From JBALVO01 sp036961445 (GTDB taxonomy: Bacteria; Pseudomonadota; Gammaproteobacteria; Pseudomonadales; Halieaceae), in NCBI GenBank assembly GCA_036961445.1, contig JBALVO010000051.1, positions 1 to 24,480 of the forward strand: DNA of 24,480 nt. The letters run 5' to 3'. A program made the translations under genes and the position numbers. Under the pieces are notes generated by a model. The model saw nothing but the letters and a program-made list of their open reading frames with translations, did no database searches and was not told where the DNA came from. Shown one piece after another: positions 1 to 7,855 of the stretch. The stretch's first letter is position 1, and each line of letters opens with the position of its first letter.

Positions 1-19
1 GGAGTTGCAGTGTAGGTCC

Positions 20-181
20 AGTTTTCTCTCTAATTCCCGGCAGCGATCCGGGTGTGCCCTGGCTCCATGTCCGCGCCCCTCCGGGATGCCCTCACTCGGT
101 CGGGAGCCCTACAACGCTGCGCTGTCTCCCGCCACTCCCTCGGCGCTGTCCTCGATAATTCCGCCAGGACACACCCGGATC
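20..181 (-). repeat. Structured repeat element, copy A
   Basis: Read on the minus strand, this stretch aligns with copy B (271-422, plus strand) at roughly four identical bases in five by hand alignment, so the two copies form an inverted pair. Its ends are an 18-bp inverted repeat with one mismatch (gatccgggtgtgccctgg at 45-62 against 164-181). Inside are a hairpin ACAACG/CGCTGT (111-116 with 120-125) enclosed by CGGGAG/CTCCCG (101-106 with 126-131), and a smaller hairpin CCCC-TCC-GGGA at 76-86. No convincing protein is encoded; the reading frames are broken or differ between copies. It may be a non-coding RNA, a palindromic mobile element or a folded single-stranded DNA site. The family is not identified. 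Confidence 0.6.
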
Positions 182-270
182 ACCGCCTGACATCGAGCAT
201 GTCGAGGTTAGAGGAAGTCCATGATATTGGATATGTAGCTTAGGGCTTGGCACTGAAAGAGGCGCAGGGC

Positions 271-422
271 GGGGGGTTGCCTTGCGGAAGTATAAAGGCT
301 AGCGCCGAAGGCGGGCTGGAGACAGCGAAGCGCTTTCAGGCTCCGGACCAAGTGAGGGCACCCCAGAGGGGCGCGGACATGGAGCAAGGTAAACCCCCGT
401 CCTGTGCCGGGAATAGAAAAGT
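271..422 (+). repeat. Structured repeat element, copy B
   Basis: Plus-strand partner of copy A. The terminal arms are ggggggttgccttg (271-284) and caaggtaaaccccc (385-398). They pair with each other but have a different sequence from the arms of copy A. The core keeps the same helices: CGCC-GAA-GGCG (303-313), CTGGAG/CTCCGG (316-321 with 341-346) around AGCG-AAG-CGCT (324-334), and CCCC-AGA-GGGG (361-371). The most conserved block is 351-384, from the agtgagggca motif to the ggacatggag motif. It ends about 25 bases before the ompW terminator. A 74-codon plus-strand ORF overlaps it but shows no recognisable protein features. Confidence 0.6.
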
Positions 423-447
423 ACGCTCCGCGGTAATGTGCGATAAC

Positions 448-477
448 AAAAAAAACCCCGCTAGAAACTAGCGGGGT
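448..477 (-). terminator. Intrinsic terminator of ompW
   Basis: A perfect 9-bp stem, CCCCGCTAG (456-464) and CTAGCGGGG (468-476), has a 3-base loop. On the minus strand it is followed by eight Ts (complement of 448-455). It lies about 40 bases beyond the ompW stop codon, in the right orientation to end that transcript. Confidence 0.9.
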
Positions 478-518
478 CAGGCACCAAATGGCCGTAGGTG
501 AGCCGGCCAAATGGAATA

Positions 519-1196
519 TTAGAACTTGTAGGCTATGCCCAGGTTGTAAACCCATGGATCAATATCAACATCAAATTCGACATTGCCTGCATCAGTCTGG
601 ATCTTGGCTTCAGTATCGATATCGATATACCAGATAGCGGCATTAATCGCCCAGTGCTCGCCGAGAGGGTAATCTATCCCCACCTGGCCAGCCAAGCCGA
701 AAGAGTCATCCAGCTGCAGATCAACCTTTTCTGCGCCAAGAATCGCACCCAGAGCGGCATCCAGCTCCTTGTCGGTATCTTCGTCAAAGAAAACGGTATA
801 GTTCAGACCGACACCAATGTAGGGCTGCCAGCCACTTTGTCCGCCGCGAGGGTACCACTGCAAGCTCAGGGTTGGCGGCAGCTGCTTGGTAGAGCCTGCA
901 TCCAGGCTTACACCGCTGCCTTTAGCCGTAATATCGTGCTCAAAGGGCGTTGCCAACAGCAGTTCCATACCAAAGTTATTAGTCACCATGTAAACGGGGA
1001 GAATACCCAGCTGGGTGTCATCATCTACATCCGCTTCCAGAGTGATACCAGGCAAAGTGATGTCATCGCTGTCGGTGTCAGGATCTACCGTGGTTGCGCC
1101 GGCGCGAACAATAAAATCGCCCTGTTCATATGCCTGGGCTGCTACGCCGCCGCCTGCCATGGCGACTACGAGCGCAATCGTCAACGCTTTCCTCAT
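519..1196 (-). CDS. ompW: OmpW-family outer-membrane protein
   Basis: This encodes a 225-residue outer-membrane beta-barrel of the OmpW family, small 8-stranded porins thought to pass hydrophobic compounds. The start MRKALTIAL is preceded by AAGGAG at a good distance; an upstream in-frame start at 1337 lacks such a site and would bury the signal peptide. Residues 1-23 form a Sec signal peptide ending in an A-x-A site (AQA). Features seen are EQGDFIVRAGATTVDP at the mature N-terminus, a WYPRGG/WQPYIGVGLNYT segment typical of the family, and a C-terminal YNLGIAYKF ending in Phe, the usual barrel-assembly signal. Acidic Asp-rich stretches occur in the loops. It is monocistronic, with its own FNR-type promoter and terminator. 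OmpW uptake of hydrophobic molecules would suit the P450 and ring-degradation genes nearby, but that link is inference. Confidence 0.9.
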   Translation of the reverse strand: MRKALTIALVVAMAGGGVAAQAYEQGDFIVRAGATTVDPDTDSDDITLPGITLEADVDDDTQLGILPVYMVTNNFGMELLLATPFEHDITAKGSGVSLDAGSTKQLPPTLSLQWYPRGGQSGWQPYIGVGLNYTVFFDEDTDKELDAALGAILGAEKVDLQLDDSFGLAGQVGIDYPLGEHWAINAAIWYIDIDTEAKIQTDAGNVEFDVDIDPWVYNLGIAYKF

Positions 1197-1250
1197 TGTT
1201 TCACTCCTTGGTGGTGTTTTTGAATTCATTTGCTGTTCAAGATGCCGCGT

Positions 1251-1292
1251 ATGATAGGGGCGACTTGCAAGCCGTACATTGATGTTAATCAA
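1251..1292 (-). promoter_or_regulatory. ompW promoter with perfect FNR/Anr box
   Basis: The 14-mer TTGATTAACATCAA (minus strand, 1292-1279) matches the FNR/Anr consensus TTGAT-N4-ATCAA exactly. Twenty-two bases downstream on the minus strand is a -10-like hexamer TATCAT (1256-1251). This spacing puts the box centre at about -41.5 from the expected start site near 1244, the class II FNR activator position. The predicted leader before the ATG at 1196 is about 48 bases. ompW is a known FNR-controlled gene in Escherichia coli, which supports the reading. Confidence 0.75.
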
Positions 1293-1348
1293 GATACTGT
1301 TGAAGACGCGAGCAGGCACCTTGGTACTATTACACAAATGGCTTATTT

Positions 1349-1362
1349 TTCATATTAATCAA
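1349..1362 (-). promoter_or_regulatory. Second, imperfect FNR-like site
   Basis: TTGATTAATATGAA on the minus strand keeps one perfect half-site (TTGAT) and a weaker second half (ATGAA instead of ATCAA). Its centre is 70 bases upstream of the perfect box, in the 202-base gap between ompW and the lipoprotein gene. It may be a secondary binding site or chance in an AT-rich stretch. Confidence 0.3.
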
Positions 1363-1398
1363 TAGATTATGCAAATAATCGCGGGTGACACAAGCGCG

Positions 1399-2082
1399 CT
1401 ATTTCCAGGGTTGATTCAGGCTTTTACCGCAGCCTTGGTAGGTCCTGCCGTTGAGGTATACCTGGACCTGGCTGGGGTAGCTATCCCCTTTCATAATATC
1501 GCTACAAAGCTCATCGACAATTTCCACCCGCAAGTCGTTAGACTTTGTGATGGAGTGATATGAATGCGCTGCACCCAACGACACTTCCCCCGGATCGGGA
1601 ACCAGCACTCGCTGCATACCGTAATCACCGACGAACAACAATTGCCGCCCGCGCTGAATTTCCAGATACCAGCCGGGCTCATTGCCCACGGCTCGGAAAT
1701 TCACCCCGCGTCGACGGGCATCTTCCCACGGCACCCGCTCCGGAATAAGCAAGCAGTCTGTATAGCGTTGCTGATCCACACTCAATATGGCCTCGTCTCC
1801 CTTGATCCAGAATACGCTATCACCTTCCTGGTACTTCACCCCGGAAGCACTGCGCACCTGGGACAAAATGACATAGCGATCGTCCAGCCATATAGCCATT
1901 TCACCAGGGCCAAGGCGCGCTATAAATTCGTAGCCACTGCACTGGTAGACCATGGTTTTACCCAGTGGTCGTTGATCGGTAATGAAATCGACGCTGGCTG
2001 TCGAATCGTTGTCGCGCACCTCACTGCCGCCGCACCCGGTCAGTGCCAGAAAAAAAACAACGGGAAAATGCGCTAATTTCAC
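1399..2082 (-). CDS. Lipoprotein with MliC-like and COG3650-like domains
   Basis: A 227-residue probable lipoprotein. The GTG start follows GAGAG at 6 bases. Residues 1-17 are a lipoprotein signal ending in the lipobox LTGC, with Cys17 as the lipidated residue. Residues about 43-110 resemble the MliC/PliC lysozyme-inhibitor fold: a YQCSGYEF beginning, a GEMAIWLDDRYVIL strand pair and a closing RYTDC cysteine. Residues about 125-227 contain FRAVGNEPGWYLEI, the signature of an uncharacterised periplasmic domain (COG3650-like) that often accompanies MliC or META domains, plus a Cys pair (CSDIM and QGCGK). A role as an envelope protein that inhibits or binds lysozyme is inferred from family likeness only. 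Confidence 0.75.
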   Translation of the reverse strand: MKLAHFPVVFFLALTGCGGSEVRDNDSTASVDFITDQRPLGKTMVYQCSGYEFIARLGPGEMAIWLDDRYVILSQVRSASGVKYQEGDSVFWIKGDEAILSVDQQRYTDCLLIPERVPWEDARRRGVNFRAVGNEPGWYLEIQRGRQLLFVGDYGMQRVLVPDPGEVSLGAAHSYHSITKSNDLRVEIVDELCSDIMKGDSYPSQVQVYLNGRTYQGCGKSLNQPWK

Positions 2083-2151
2083 TGCAAACTCTCTTTCGAC
2101 AACACGACTAAAGGGACTTCCATGGTATAACGCCGCCGGGCATGACCACAG

Positions 2152-2180
2152 CGTATGCGTAATTCCACTGCTACAGTCAA
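2152..2180 (-). promoter_or_regulatory. Possible promoter for the MliC-like lipoprotein gene
   Basis: On the minus strand, TTGACT (2180-2175) is separated by 17 bases from CATACG (2157-2152). The -35 is near consensus; the -10 is poor. It overlaps the end of the upstream permease gene and would give a leader of about 65 bases. Confidence 0.3.
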
Positions 2181-2899
2181 AACAGCGGAGCTATAGCGAG
2201 CGCTATCATGCGCAGGGCCAGCAATGTGACCAACCAACGAAACCATTTATGAAAATTCGCCGGGGGCACATAACGGCGTAATCGTGTGCCGACCCATGAA
2301 CCAATCACTCCAGCCAATATCATCCCGATGAGCAGTTGCCACCAGGGCGCAAAACTGAAGCCAATTGCGAGAAAAGCCAGCAGGCGCATGCCGTGGTTGA
2401 GCGCCATATAAACTGCGGTATTGATTACCAACCAGTCCTTACCGGTATTGCGTTGCAACAACACGGCAGAGCCTACCGGACCGGTTGCGCCCGCCAACAT
2501 GCCCAACCCGGTTTGATAAAACCCCAACAACAATAGCGACAACTGTCCTCCACCTCGCACCTTCGGTAGCGGCACCCAGGTGAATAGCAGGATAAGCGTT
2601 CCAATAAGCGCCGGCAGCCAGCGTAAATCCAGGCTGGAGTATATTTCACCGCCCAACCAAGCGCCGGCCAATGCTCCCAGCAAGAAAGCAGGGATAATAC
2701 CTCGATCGATCTCGCGCCATCCGAAAGCCGCGCGCGATACATTACTTGCCAGCTGGGTTACCGCATGCAGGGGTATGATCGCGGCTGCTGGCACCAGTCC
2801 CGGCATCAGAGCAATAAGCAATATACCGCCTCCCATACCAATAATTGCGGATAGGCAGGAGGTAAAAAATACTATTGAAACCAGCGCTAATTCAGGCAA
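2177..2899 (-). CDS. TauE/SafE family membrane permease
   Basis: A polytopic inner-membrane protein of the TauE/SafE (DUF81) family, whose members are proposed exporters of sulfite, sulfoacetate or other organic anions. About seven or eight hydrophobic segments are visible. The first has the family motif IIGMGGGILLIA, and a related second-half motif is MLAGATGPVGSAVLL. The preferred start is the TTG at 2899 (product begins PELALVSIVFF), because GGAGG sits 5 bases upstream. The longer reading from a TTG at 2953 has no ribosome site and adds 18 non-hydrophobic residues. From 2899 the protein is 240 residues, normal for the family. The substrate cannot be told from the sequence. Confidence 0.85.
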   Translation of the reverse strand: MPELALVSIVFFTSCLSAIIGMGGGILLIALMPGLVPAAAIIPLHAVTQLASNVSRAAFGWREIDRGIIPAFLLGALAGAWLGGEIYSSLDLRWLPALIGTLILLFTWVPLPKVRGGGQLSLLLLGFYQTGLGMLAGATGPVGSAVLLQRNTGKDWLVINTAVYMALNHGMRLLAFLAIGFSFAPWWQLLIGMILAGVIGSWVGTRLRRYVPPANFHKWFRWLVTLLALRMIALAIAPLF

Positions 2900-3004
2900 T
2901 GCGGCCTCCGGAACCGGGAAAACGTCCGGACAAAACTCCCGGCGCGCCAGCAATTCTACTATACTTGCAGACCGGCTCCGAAGACTATGCAGGAAAGGCC
3001 ATCA

Positions 3005-4228
3005 ATGAATAATGCGAACAAGTCAGCTGAGAATTCAGTCATACCTGGCTGGTATGGGGTGGACCCTAACACCGCGGACCTAAAGCCTGACCCCCACGCT
3101 ATGTATCGCGAGCTGAGAGAACGGCAGGCGGTTAACCTTACACCGGATGGTGAATGGCGATTATCAAAATATGTGGATATACAAAAACTACTCAAGCACA
3201 GTCACAGCGGCATGCGCGACCTGGATGGCCTGATCCCGGATGAAACGCGCGAGGAAACCGACGCGTCAAAGTTTATGCTGCGTATGGATCCACCCGATCA
3301 CGACCGACTGCGCAATCTGGTTAGCAAAGCATTCACGCCCCGCGCTCTGGCTGCCATTCGCCCGGCGATAGAGCCGCTGTTAGAAGCGGAACTGGATCGG
3401 GTCTCCGGCACAGGGGAAATGGATTTGGTGGCAGACCTGTCGCTGGCCGTTCCGGCTGCATCCATGTGCGCGATGTTGGGGGTTCCCTTTGAGGATCGCC
3501 ACAAACTCACCAATCTGGTTTCCCTGGCTACCTATCGCCTCGCAAAACGCAACTTTCCACAATTACAGGACCAGGCTGAAGCGGCGATCATGACGCTGGC
3601 TGAGTATATGTTTGCCTTGATTGAGGAACGGCGCAGCAATCCGTCACAGGACATTCTGGGTCAGTTGATTGCGGCAGAAGAAGCCGGTGACAAGTTAAGT
3701 ACAGAGGAGCTATTGCAACAAAGTATCGGACTGCTGGTCGCCGGCCTGGAAACAACCATCGGATTAATCGCCAACGGCATGCTGTGCTTTTCCCGCTATC
3801 CACAGCAATTTGAAAAACTGGCCGCCGATCCTTCTCTGGTAAGTTCAGCGGTGGATGAGTGCCTGCGCTTTGAACCGTCCGTTCCCTATACCCGACGGGT
3901 ATTGTGGCAGGACACGCAGTTCGGAGAAATCGTCGTGCCGGCCAATGCCAGTGTCTGGGCCATACTGATTGGCGCCAACCGCGATCCTGACATATTTACG
4001 GATCCCGACCGCTTCGACATCGCCCGTCACGAGGCCAAGCATTGCTCATTCGGTGGTGGCATTCATTTTTGCCTGGGTTCACATCTGGCAAAGCTCAATA
4101 CCGAGATAGCTTTCCTGGCCATGGCACGACGTTTTACCGACATTCAGGTCGATGAGTCACGGATAGAATGGGCCCCATCATTGTTCAGGATTCCCGGCAA
4201 AATTCCCGCGAGTTTCACGCTGCGATGA
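3005..4228 (+). CDS. Bacterial class I cytochrome P450
   Basis: A 407-residue soluble P450 monooxygenase, which would need separate ferredoxin and reductase partners; neither is in the window. The ATG at 3005 is chosen because AGGAAAGG lies 6 bases upstream; an ATG at 2987 lacks a site. Diagnostic parts are the I-helix oxygen-activation motif AGLET (246-250), the K-helix ExxR motif E285-CL-R288, and the heme loop SFGGGIHFCLG with ligand Cys356. An MDPPDHDRLR C-helix motif at 94-103 is typical of soluble bacterial CYPs. The I-helix has Leu where His or Asp is common before the acid, which may affect substrate class. A TATACT -10-like hexamer lies at 2960-2965 without a clear -35. Hydroxylation of a steroid, terpenoid or alkane is possible; the subfamily is not assigned. 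Confidence 0.93.
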   Translation: MNNANKSAENSVIPGWYGVDPNTADLKPDPHAMYRELRERQAVNLTPDGEWRLSKYVDIQKLLKHSHSGMRDLDGLIPDETREETDASKFMLRMDPPDHDRLRNLVSKAFTPRALAAIRPAIEPLLEAELDRVSGTGEMDLVADLSLAVPAASMCAMLGVPFEDRHKLTNLVSLATYRLAKRNFPQLQDQAEAAIMTLAEYMFALIEERRSNPSQDILGQLIAAEEAGDKLSTEELLQQSIGLLVAGLETTIGLIANGMLCFSRYPQQFEKLAADPSLVSSAVDECLRFEPSVPYTRRVLWQDTQFGEIVVPANASVWAILIGANRDPDIFTDPDRFDIARHEAKHCSFGGGIHFCLGSHLAKLNTEIAFLAMARRFTDIQVDESRIEWAPSLFRIPGKIPASFTLR

Positions 4229-4260
4229 CCGCAAAACCCTGAACAAAACCAAGGTTCGCC

Positions 4261-5277
4261 CTAGCCCATGGGGTAAGGTATCTGTTTGGAAACTTTATTG
4301 ATGCTAGCGAGGACTTCTGGCTCCAGAACAACATCTGCTGCCGCCAGGATATCTGGCATCTGCTCGGGGCTGGTGGCACCGACGATAGTGGAAGCCACAA
4401 AATCGTGCTGCTTGCTCCAGGCCACCGCCATTGTTACTACAGACATTCCCGCCTCAGCCGCTATCGCCTGATAACGCTCAGTAGACTCTATAGTCCTGGC
4501 ATTTACAAAACGCCGGAGCATCTGCTGTTGTCTCTCAGGGGCATGCTGATAGTGCGTAAAGCGCGCGCCTTGTGGAAAAGCACCGCCATTGTACTTACCA
4601 CTCAAAACACCACCGGCCAGCGGTGAATAGGGGATCAGGCTCACGCTTTCCTGGCGGCAGGCCTGGGCTAATTCATCCTCGAAACGGCGGTTATTCAAAC
4701 TGAAGTTATTTTGTATGGTGTCATACCGGGCCAGGCCATTAACATCAGACGCCCAAAGGCTCTTGGTGAGTTCCCAGGTAGTCTCGTTACTGCAACCCAG
4801 AATACGTACTTTGCCCGCACGCACCAGCTCGTCCAGCGCCATAAGGGTCTCTTCCTGTGGAAATTCCGGATCCGGCCAATGGGTCTGGTACAGATCCAGG
4901 TAATCCGTGCCCAAACGCTGCAGACTACCCTCCACCGCACGCATAATGTGGTGACGGTCAAGGCCAGTCTTACCGCCACGAAGTGGCGGAACGATCCAGT
5001 GATGAGCCGGCCCTGCCACCTTGGATGCAAGAATTATCGAGTCGCGATCCTTGGTTTTCAACCAGCGGCCAACTATCTTCTCTGTCTCGCCGACATATTT
5101 TGCGTCGGGCGGTACCGGATACATTTCTGCGGTGTCATAAAAGTCTACCCCCGCATCGAATGCCATATCCATCATGCGAAAGGCATCTTTTTCATCCGAC
5201 TGATTGCCAAAGGTCATGGTTCCCATACAGATATCGGACACTACGATGGAACTCTTACCCAATCTATTTTTGCGCAT
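4261..5277 (-). CDS. Aldo/keto reductase (Tas-like)
   Basis: A 338-residue NADPH-dependent aldo/keto reductase with a TIM-barrel fold. The ATG at 5277 follows GGGAG at 5 bases; an upstream GTG at 5295 is less likely. The catalytic tetrad is visible: Asp48 and Tyr53 in FYDTAEMY, Lys86 in LASKV and His133 in YQTHW. The family signatures GCSNET and the cofactor region STIVGATSPEQM near the C-terminus are present. It resembles the Escherichia coli Tas group of AKRs, which reduce aldehydes and ketones. The gene converges on the P450 with 32 bases between stop codons, so the two are not co-transcribed. The substrate is unknown; a role in the same catabolism is only suggested by position. Confidence 0.92.
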   Translation of the reverse strand: MRKNRLGKSSIVVSDICMGTMTFGNQSDEKDAFRMMDMAFDAGVDFYDTAEMYPVPPDAKYVGETEKIVGRWLKTKDRDSIILASKVAGPAHHWIVPPLRGGKTGLDRHHIMRAVEGSLQRLGTDYLDLYQTHWPDPEFPQEETLMALDELVRAGKVRILGCSNETTWELTKSLWASDVNGLARYDTIQNNFSLNNRRFEDELAQACRQESVSLIPYSPLAGGVLSGKYNGGAFPQGARFTHYQHAPERQQQMLRRFVNARTIESTERYQAIAAEAGMSVVTMAVAWSKQHDFVASTIVGATSPEQMPDILAAADVVLEPEVLASINKVSKQIPYPMG

Positions 5278-5304
5278 ACCCACTCCCTGATTCACCTGAT
5301 GTTG

Positions 5305-5332
5305 AAAAAGCTGGCAACACTATAATGCCAGC
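5305..5332 (-). terminator. Terminator-like hairpin upstream of the aldo/keto reductase
   Basis: GCTGGCA (5310-5316) and TGCCAGC (5326-5332) form a 7-bp stem with a 9-base loop. On the minus strand the hairpin is followed directly by TTTTT (complement of 5305-5309). It lies 28 bases before the reductase start, so it could be a leader attenuator or a barrier to antisense transcription. The arms also flank the -10-like TATAAT of the divergent ydbH operon, so it may instead be an operator. Confidence 0.45.
5321..5326 (+). promoter_or_regulatory. Candidate -10 box for the ydbH operon
   Basis: A perfect TATAAT lies 57 bases before the ydbH ATG, inside the loop of an inverted repeat. No good -35 hexamer is found at 16-18 bases upstream, so an activator may be needed or the match may be chance. 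Confidence 0.35.
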
Positions 5333-5383
5333 CCAACAAAATGGATAGTTACACCTGCACACGGGTGAATTACACTCTGAACA

Positions 5384-7786
5384 ATGACCCTGTCGCGCAT
5401 CGTATTGTATTGCCTCGGACTTTTATTGCTCTGCCTGCTGGCACTGGGCAGCTATATCTATCTACAATTTCCACAGATACTGGGGCAACAGGCCAAACAA
5501 TATCTGCAGGAATATGGTGTCCGCGACATCGACCTTGAGGAGCCACGAGTATCCGCAGGACAATTCACTGCAAAAAAAATCTGGTTAACCGGAGACTACC
5601 AAGGCCTGGCATTTACAGTCACGCTGAACGCGCTGGAATTACGCTACGACTGGCACATGCTGCTAAATGGACAACTGGAATCGGTGACCATAGCGCAACT
5701 GGAACTTGCGCTTGAGGAAAAAGACGCCAGTAGCAACACCGCGCCGACCGCAATCAGTGTATCGAGCATCCTCCCTCAGACCTTCATGGCCCAACTCCCG
5801 GTACAGTCGCTGGCAATCACACAGTGGGAGGCGAGCTACCAGGCCCCGGGGCAGCCCCTGATCTCAGGCTCCGGCAGACTGCGCATCGCAGATCAACTCA
5901 CACTGGAGCTGGCAAGCACACATCACGACAGTCATATCTTTGTTGAGCTTTGGACCGGGCCAGCGGCAACCTCGCTGGGCGCAAGGCTTGCACTACGTGA
6001 TGGCGATACACCAATCACCCAGCTAAACCTGCAGCTGGAGCAGATACCAGACGAGAATTGGCGATGGACACTGGACGCAGAACTGGAATACGCCAATGTT
6101 CTGGCCTGGCTGCGCCGACTCGATCGCGACACTGACCTGACACTGGATGTCTCCGCATTGGATAGCCTGACGCTAATAGGGGGCAGCACAATCTCCGCCG
6201 AAATAGTGCATCCGGATAAGCTGAGTCTCGTCTCCGAACCGGTCCAGCCTGGAGTACTACCGCCCATACTGGAGCAAATTACTGCCACCATCAGCCTCGA
6301 CAATGACATTACACAAGTGGACTATGCCACCGTGATCAAGGGCCTTTCCGGACAGCTCCACACCACGGTGGAACTGACTGCTGGATTGCTAAAAATGAGC
6401 ATGGCGCCAACCAGGCTGACAGGCAACATATGGGCCGACCAGTTGGGCCTGCCACAGGAGACCCTGACCTGGCTGGGCCTGGAGCAACTGGTACCGCTGC
6501 ACTGGCAAAACCCTGAAGCGCTTACCATTCGTTCTGCCAGCGAGAACGTCTGGTCGCTACAGCTGCGCAATAGCATGCTGGCACTGGGCAATAAAGGTAC
6601 AGAACTGCGACTGGAAACGCTGAACCTGGACGCATCAATACAGCCCAGCGAAGCATTACAGCTGCACACCGAGCTCAATACCAGCATCAAAACGCGCCTG
6701 AACAAGCAACAGCTGCCGCAGATGAAGTTGCAGCTCAAGCAGGATGGCCATATTGCAGATAGCACATTTAATCTGTCACTGGGCGATACCGCTCAGAGTA
6801 TCAGCCTGGACCTGCGCGGAACTGTGAACGGACAGACAGGTCGTGGTGACTATGCGCTCAATGCCCGCAGCCTGGACCTACCCTATGCTGCTGGCACCGT
6901 GCTGCCGCTGTTACAGCATTTTAAGGTGCTGCAACAAGAAGTAGAAATTCTCAGCGGAGACATAACGCTCGCTACAAGTTTCACTAGCCAAAGTTTTGAC
7001 CCTGCAAGCTTCCAGCAACAATCACAACTGACTATCCGCGACATCTCCGGGAGCTACGACGAATACCGATTTGAAGGCGCGGCGCTGGCCGCTCACTGGC
7101 GCGGGATCGAACACTGGAAAACGCTCAAGCCAATTGAATTGTCCATGGCACAACTCGATATAGGTTTCGTGCTGGTAGACATTCTGGCTCTGGTGGATCT
7201 GCCGAAACCCACACCCATCGTGCAGCCACTGGTGTATATCGAAAAATTTTCCGCTGGTATGTTTGGCGGTAGACTCTACCTGCCGCAGCCACGGCAGTGG
7301 GATTTTGGCGCGAGAACCAACAAAATGACGTTGCGCGCGGAGCAGTGGCAACTGGCCGATATGGTGGCATTGCAGCAGGATCAGGACATTCAGGCACAAG
7401 GCCGGCTAGAAGGCGAACTCCCGGTAACCATGACCGGCGGTCGTATTATTATCGAAAAAGGCTATTTACGCGCCCTGGAACCAGGCGGCAGCATTCGTTA
7501 CATAGCCAACGAGGCAAGCAAGGCATTGGCTACCAGCAGCCCTGAACTGGGGCTTGCACTGGATCTGTTGAGCGATTTTCAGTACCAGGTTCTCAGTAGC
7601 GAAGTCGAACTGGATCAGGAGGGAAACCTGCTACTGGGGCTATCGTTGGCGGGCAAAAACCCGAGCCAGTATCAGGGACGCCCGGTAAATTTCAATATCA
7701 ACCTGGAACAAAATCTCGACCCGTTGTTACAAAGTCTGCGACTAAGTGATAACTTGGTCGAGAAAATAGAAGGTCGCCTGCAGTGA
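5384..7786 (+). CDS. ydbH: YdbH-family AsmA-like envelope protein
   Basis: An 800-residue protein of the YdbH family, part of the AsmA-like group. In Escherichia coli YdbH works redundantly with TamB and YhdP in moving phospholipids between inner and outer membranes. Residues about 7-27 form a single N-terminal membrane anchor (IVLYCLGLLLLCLLALGSYIYL). The rest is long beta-rich sequence expected to form a periplasm-spanning groove. The C-terminal 150 residues carry the family-specific part, including GGRIIIEKGYLRALEPGGSI and the closing NINLEQNLDPLLQSLRLSD segment. It is slightly shorter than the enterobacterial protein. The start codon has no strong ribosome site. It is followed by ynbE and ydbL homologues in the conserved order, which strongly supports the assignment. 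Confidence 0.88.
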   Translation: MTLSRIVLYCLGLLLLCLLALGSYIYLQFPQILGQQAKQYLQEYGVRDIDLEEPRVSAGQFTAKKIWLTGDYQGLAFTVTLNALELRYDWHMLLNGQLESVTIAQLELALEEKDASSNTAPTAISVSSILPQTFMAQLPVQSLAITQWEASYQAPGQPLISGSGRLRIADQLTLELASTHHDSHIFVELWTGPAATSLGARLALRDGDTPITQLNLQLEQIPDENWRWTLDAELEYANVLAWLRRLDRDTDLTLDVSALDSLTLIGGSTISAEIVHPDKLSLVSEPVQPGVLPPILEQITATISLDNDITQVDYATVIKGLSGQLHTTVELTAGLLKMSMAPTRLTGNIWADQLGLPQETLTWLGLEQLVPLHWQNPEALTIRSASENVWSLQLRNSMLALGNKGTELRLETLNLDASIQPSEALQLHTELNTSIKTRLNKQQLPQMKLQLKQDGHIADSTFNLSLGDTAQSISLDLRGTVNGQTGRGDYALNARSLDLPYAAGTVLPLLQHFKVLQQEVEILSGDITLATSFTSQSFDPASFQQQSQLTIRDISGSYDEYRFEGAALAAHWRGIEHWKTLKPIELSMAQLDIGFVLVDILALVDLPKPTPIVQPLVYIEKFSAGMFGGRLYLPQPRQWDFGARTNKMTLRAEQWQLADMVALQQDQDIQAQGRLEGELPVTMTGGRIIIEKGYLRALEPGGSIRYIANEASKALATSSPELGLALDLLSDFQYQVLSSEVELDQEGNLLLGLSLAGKNPSQYQGRPVNFNINLEQNLDPLLQSLRLSDNLVEKIEGRLQ

Positions 7787-7855
7787 ACTTTACAGTAATT
7801 TTTAACTCAAAAAGTAGGTGACCGACACCAGCCAACGCAGCTCAAGGGGAGCCTG

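Noticed and set aside
247..471. 74-codon plus-strand ORF over repeat copy B, and the ORFs over copy A
   Set aside because: The corresponding frame is interrupted in the other copy, while helices are preserved, so the signal is structural rather than coding.
498..1223. 241-codon plus-strand ORF opposite ompW
   Set aside because: It is the antisense of a clear OmpW gene, has no ribosome site and no recognisable domain.
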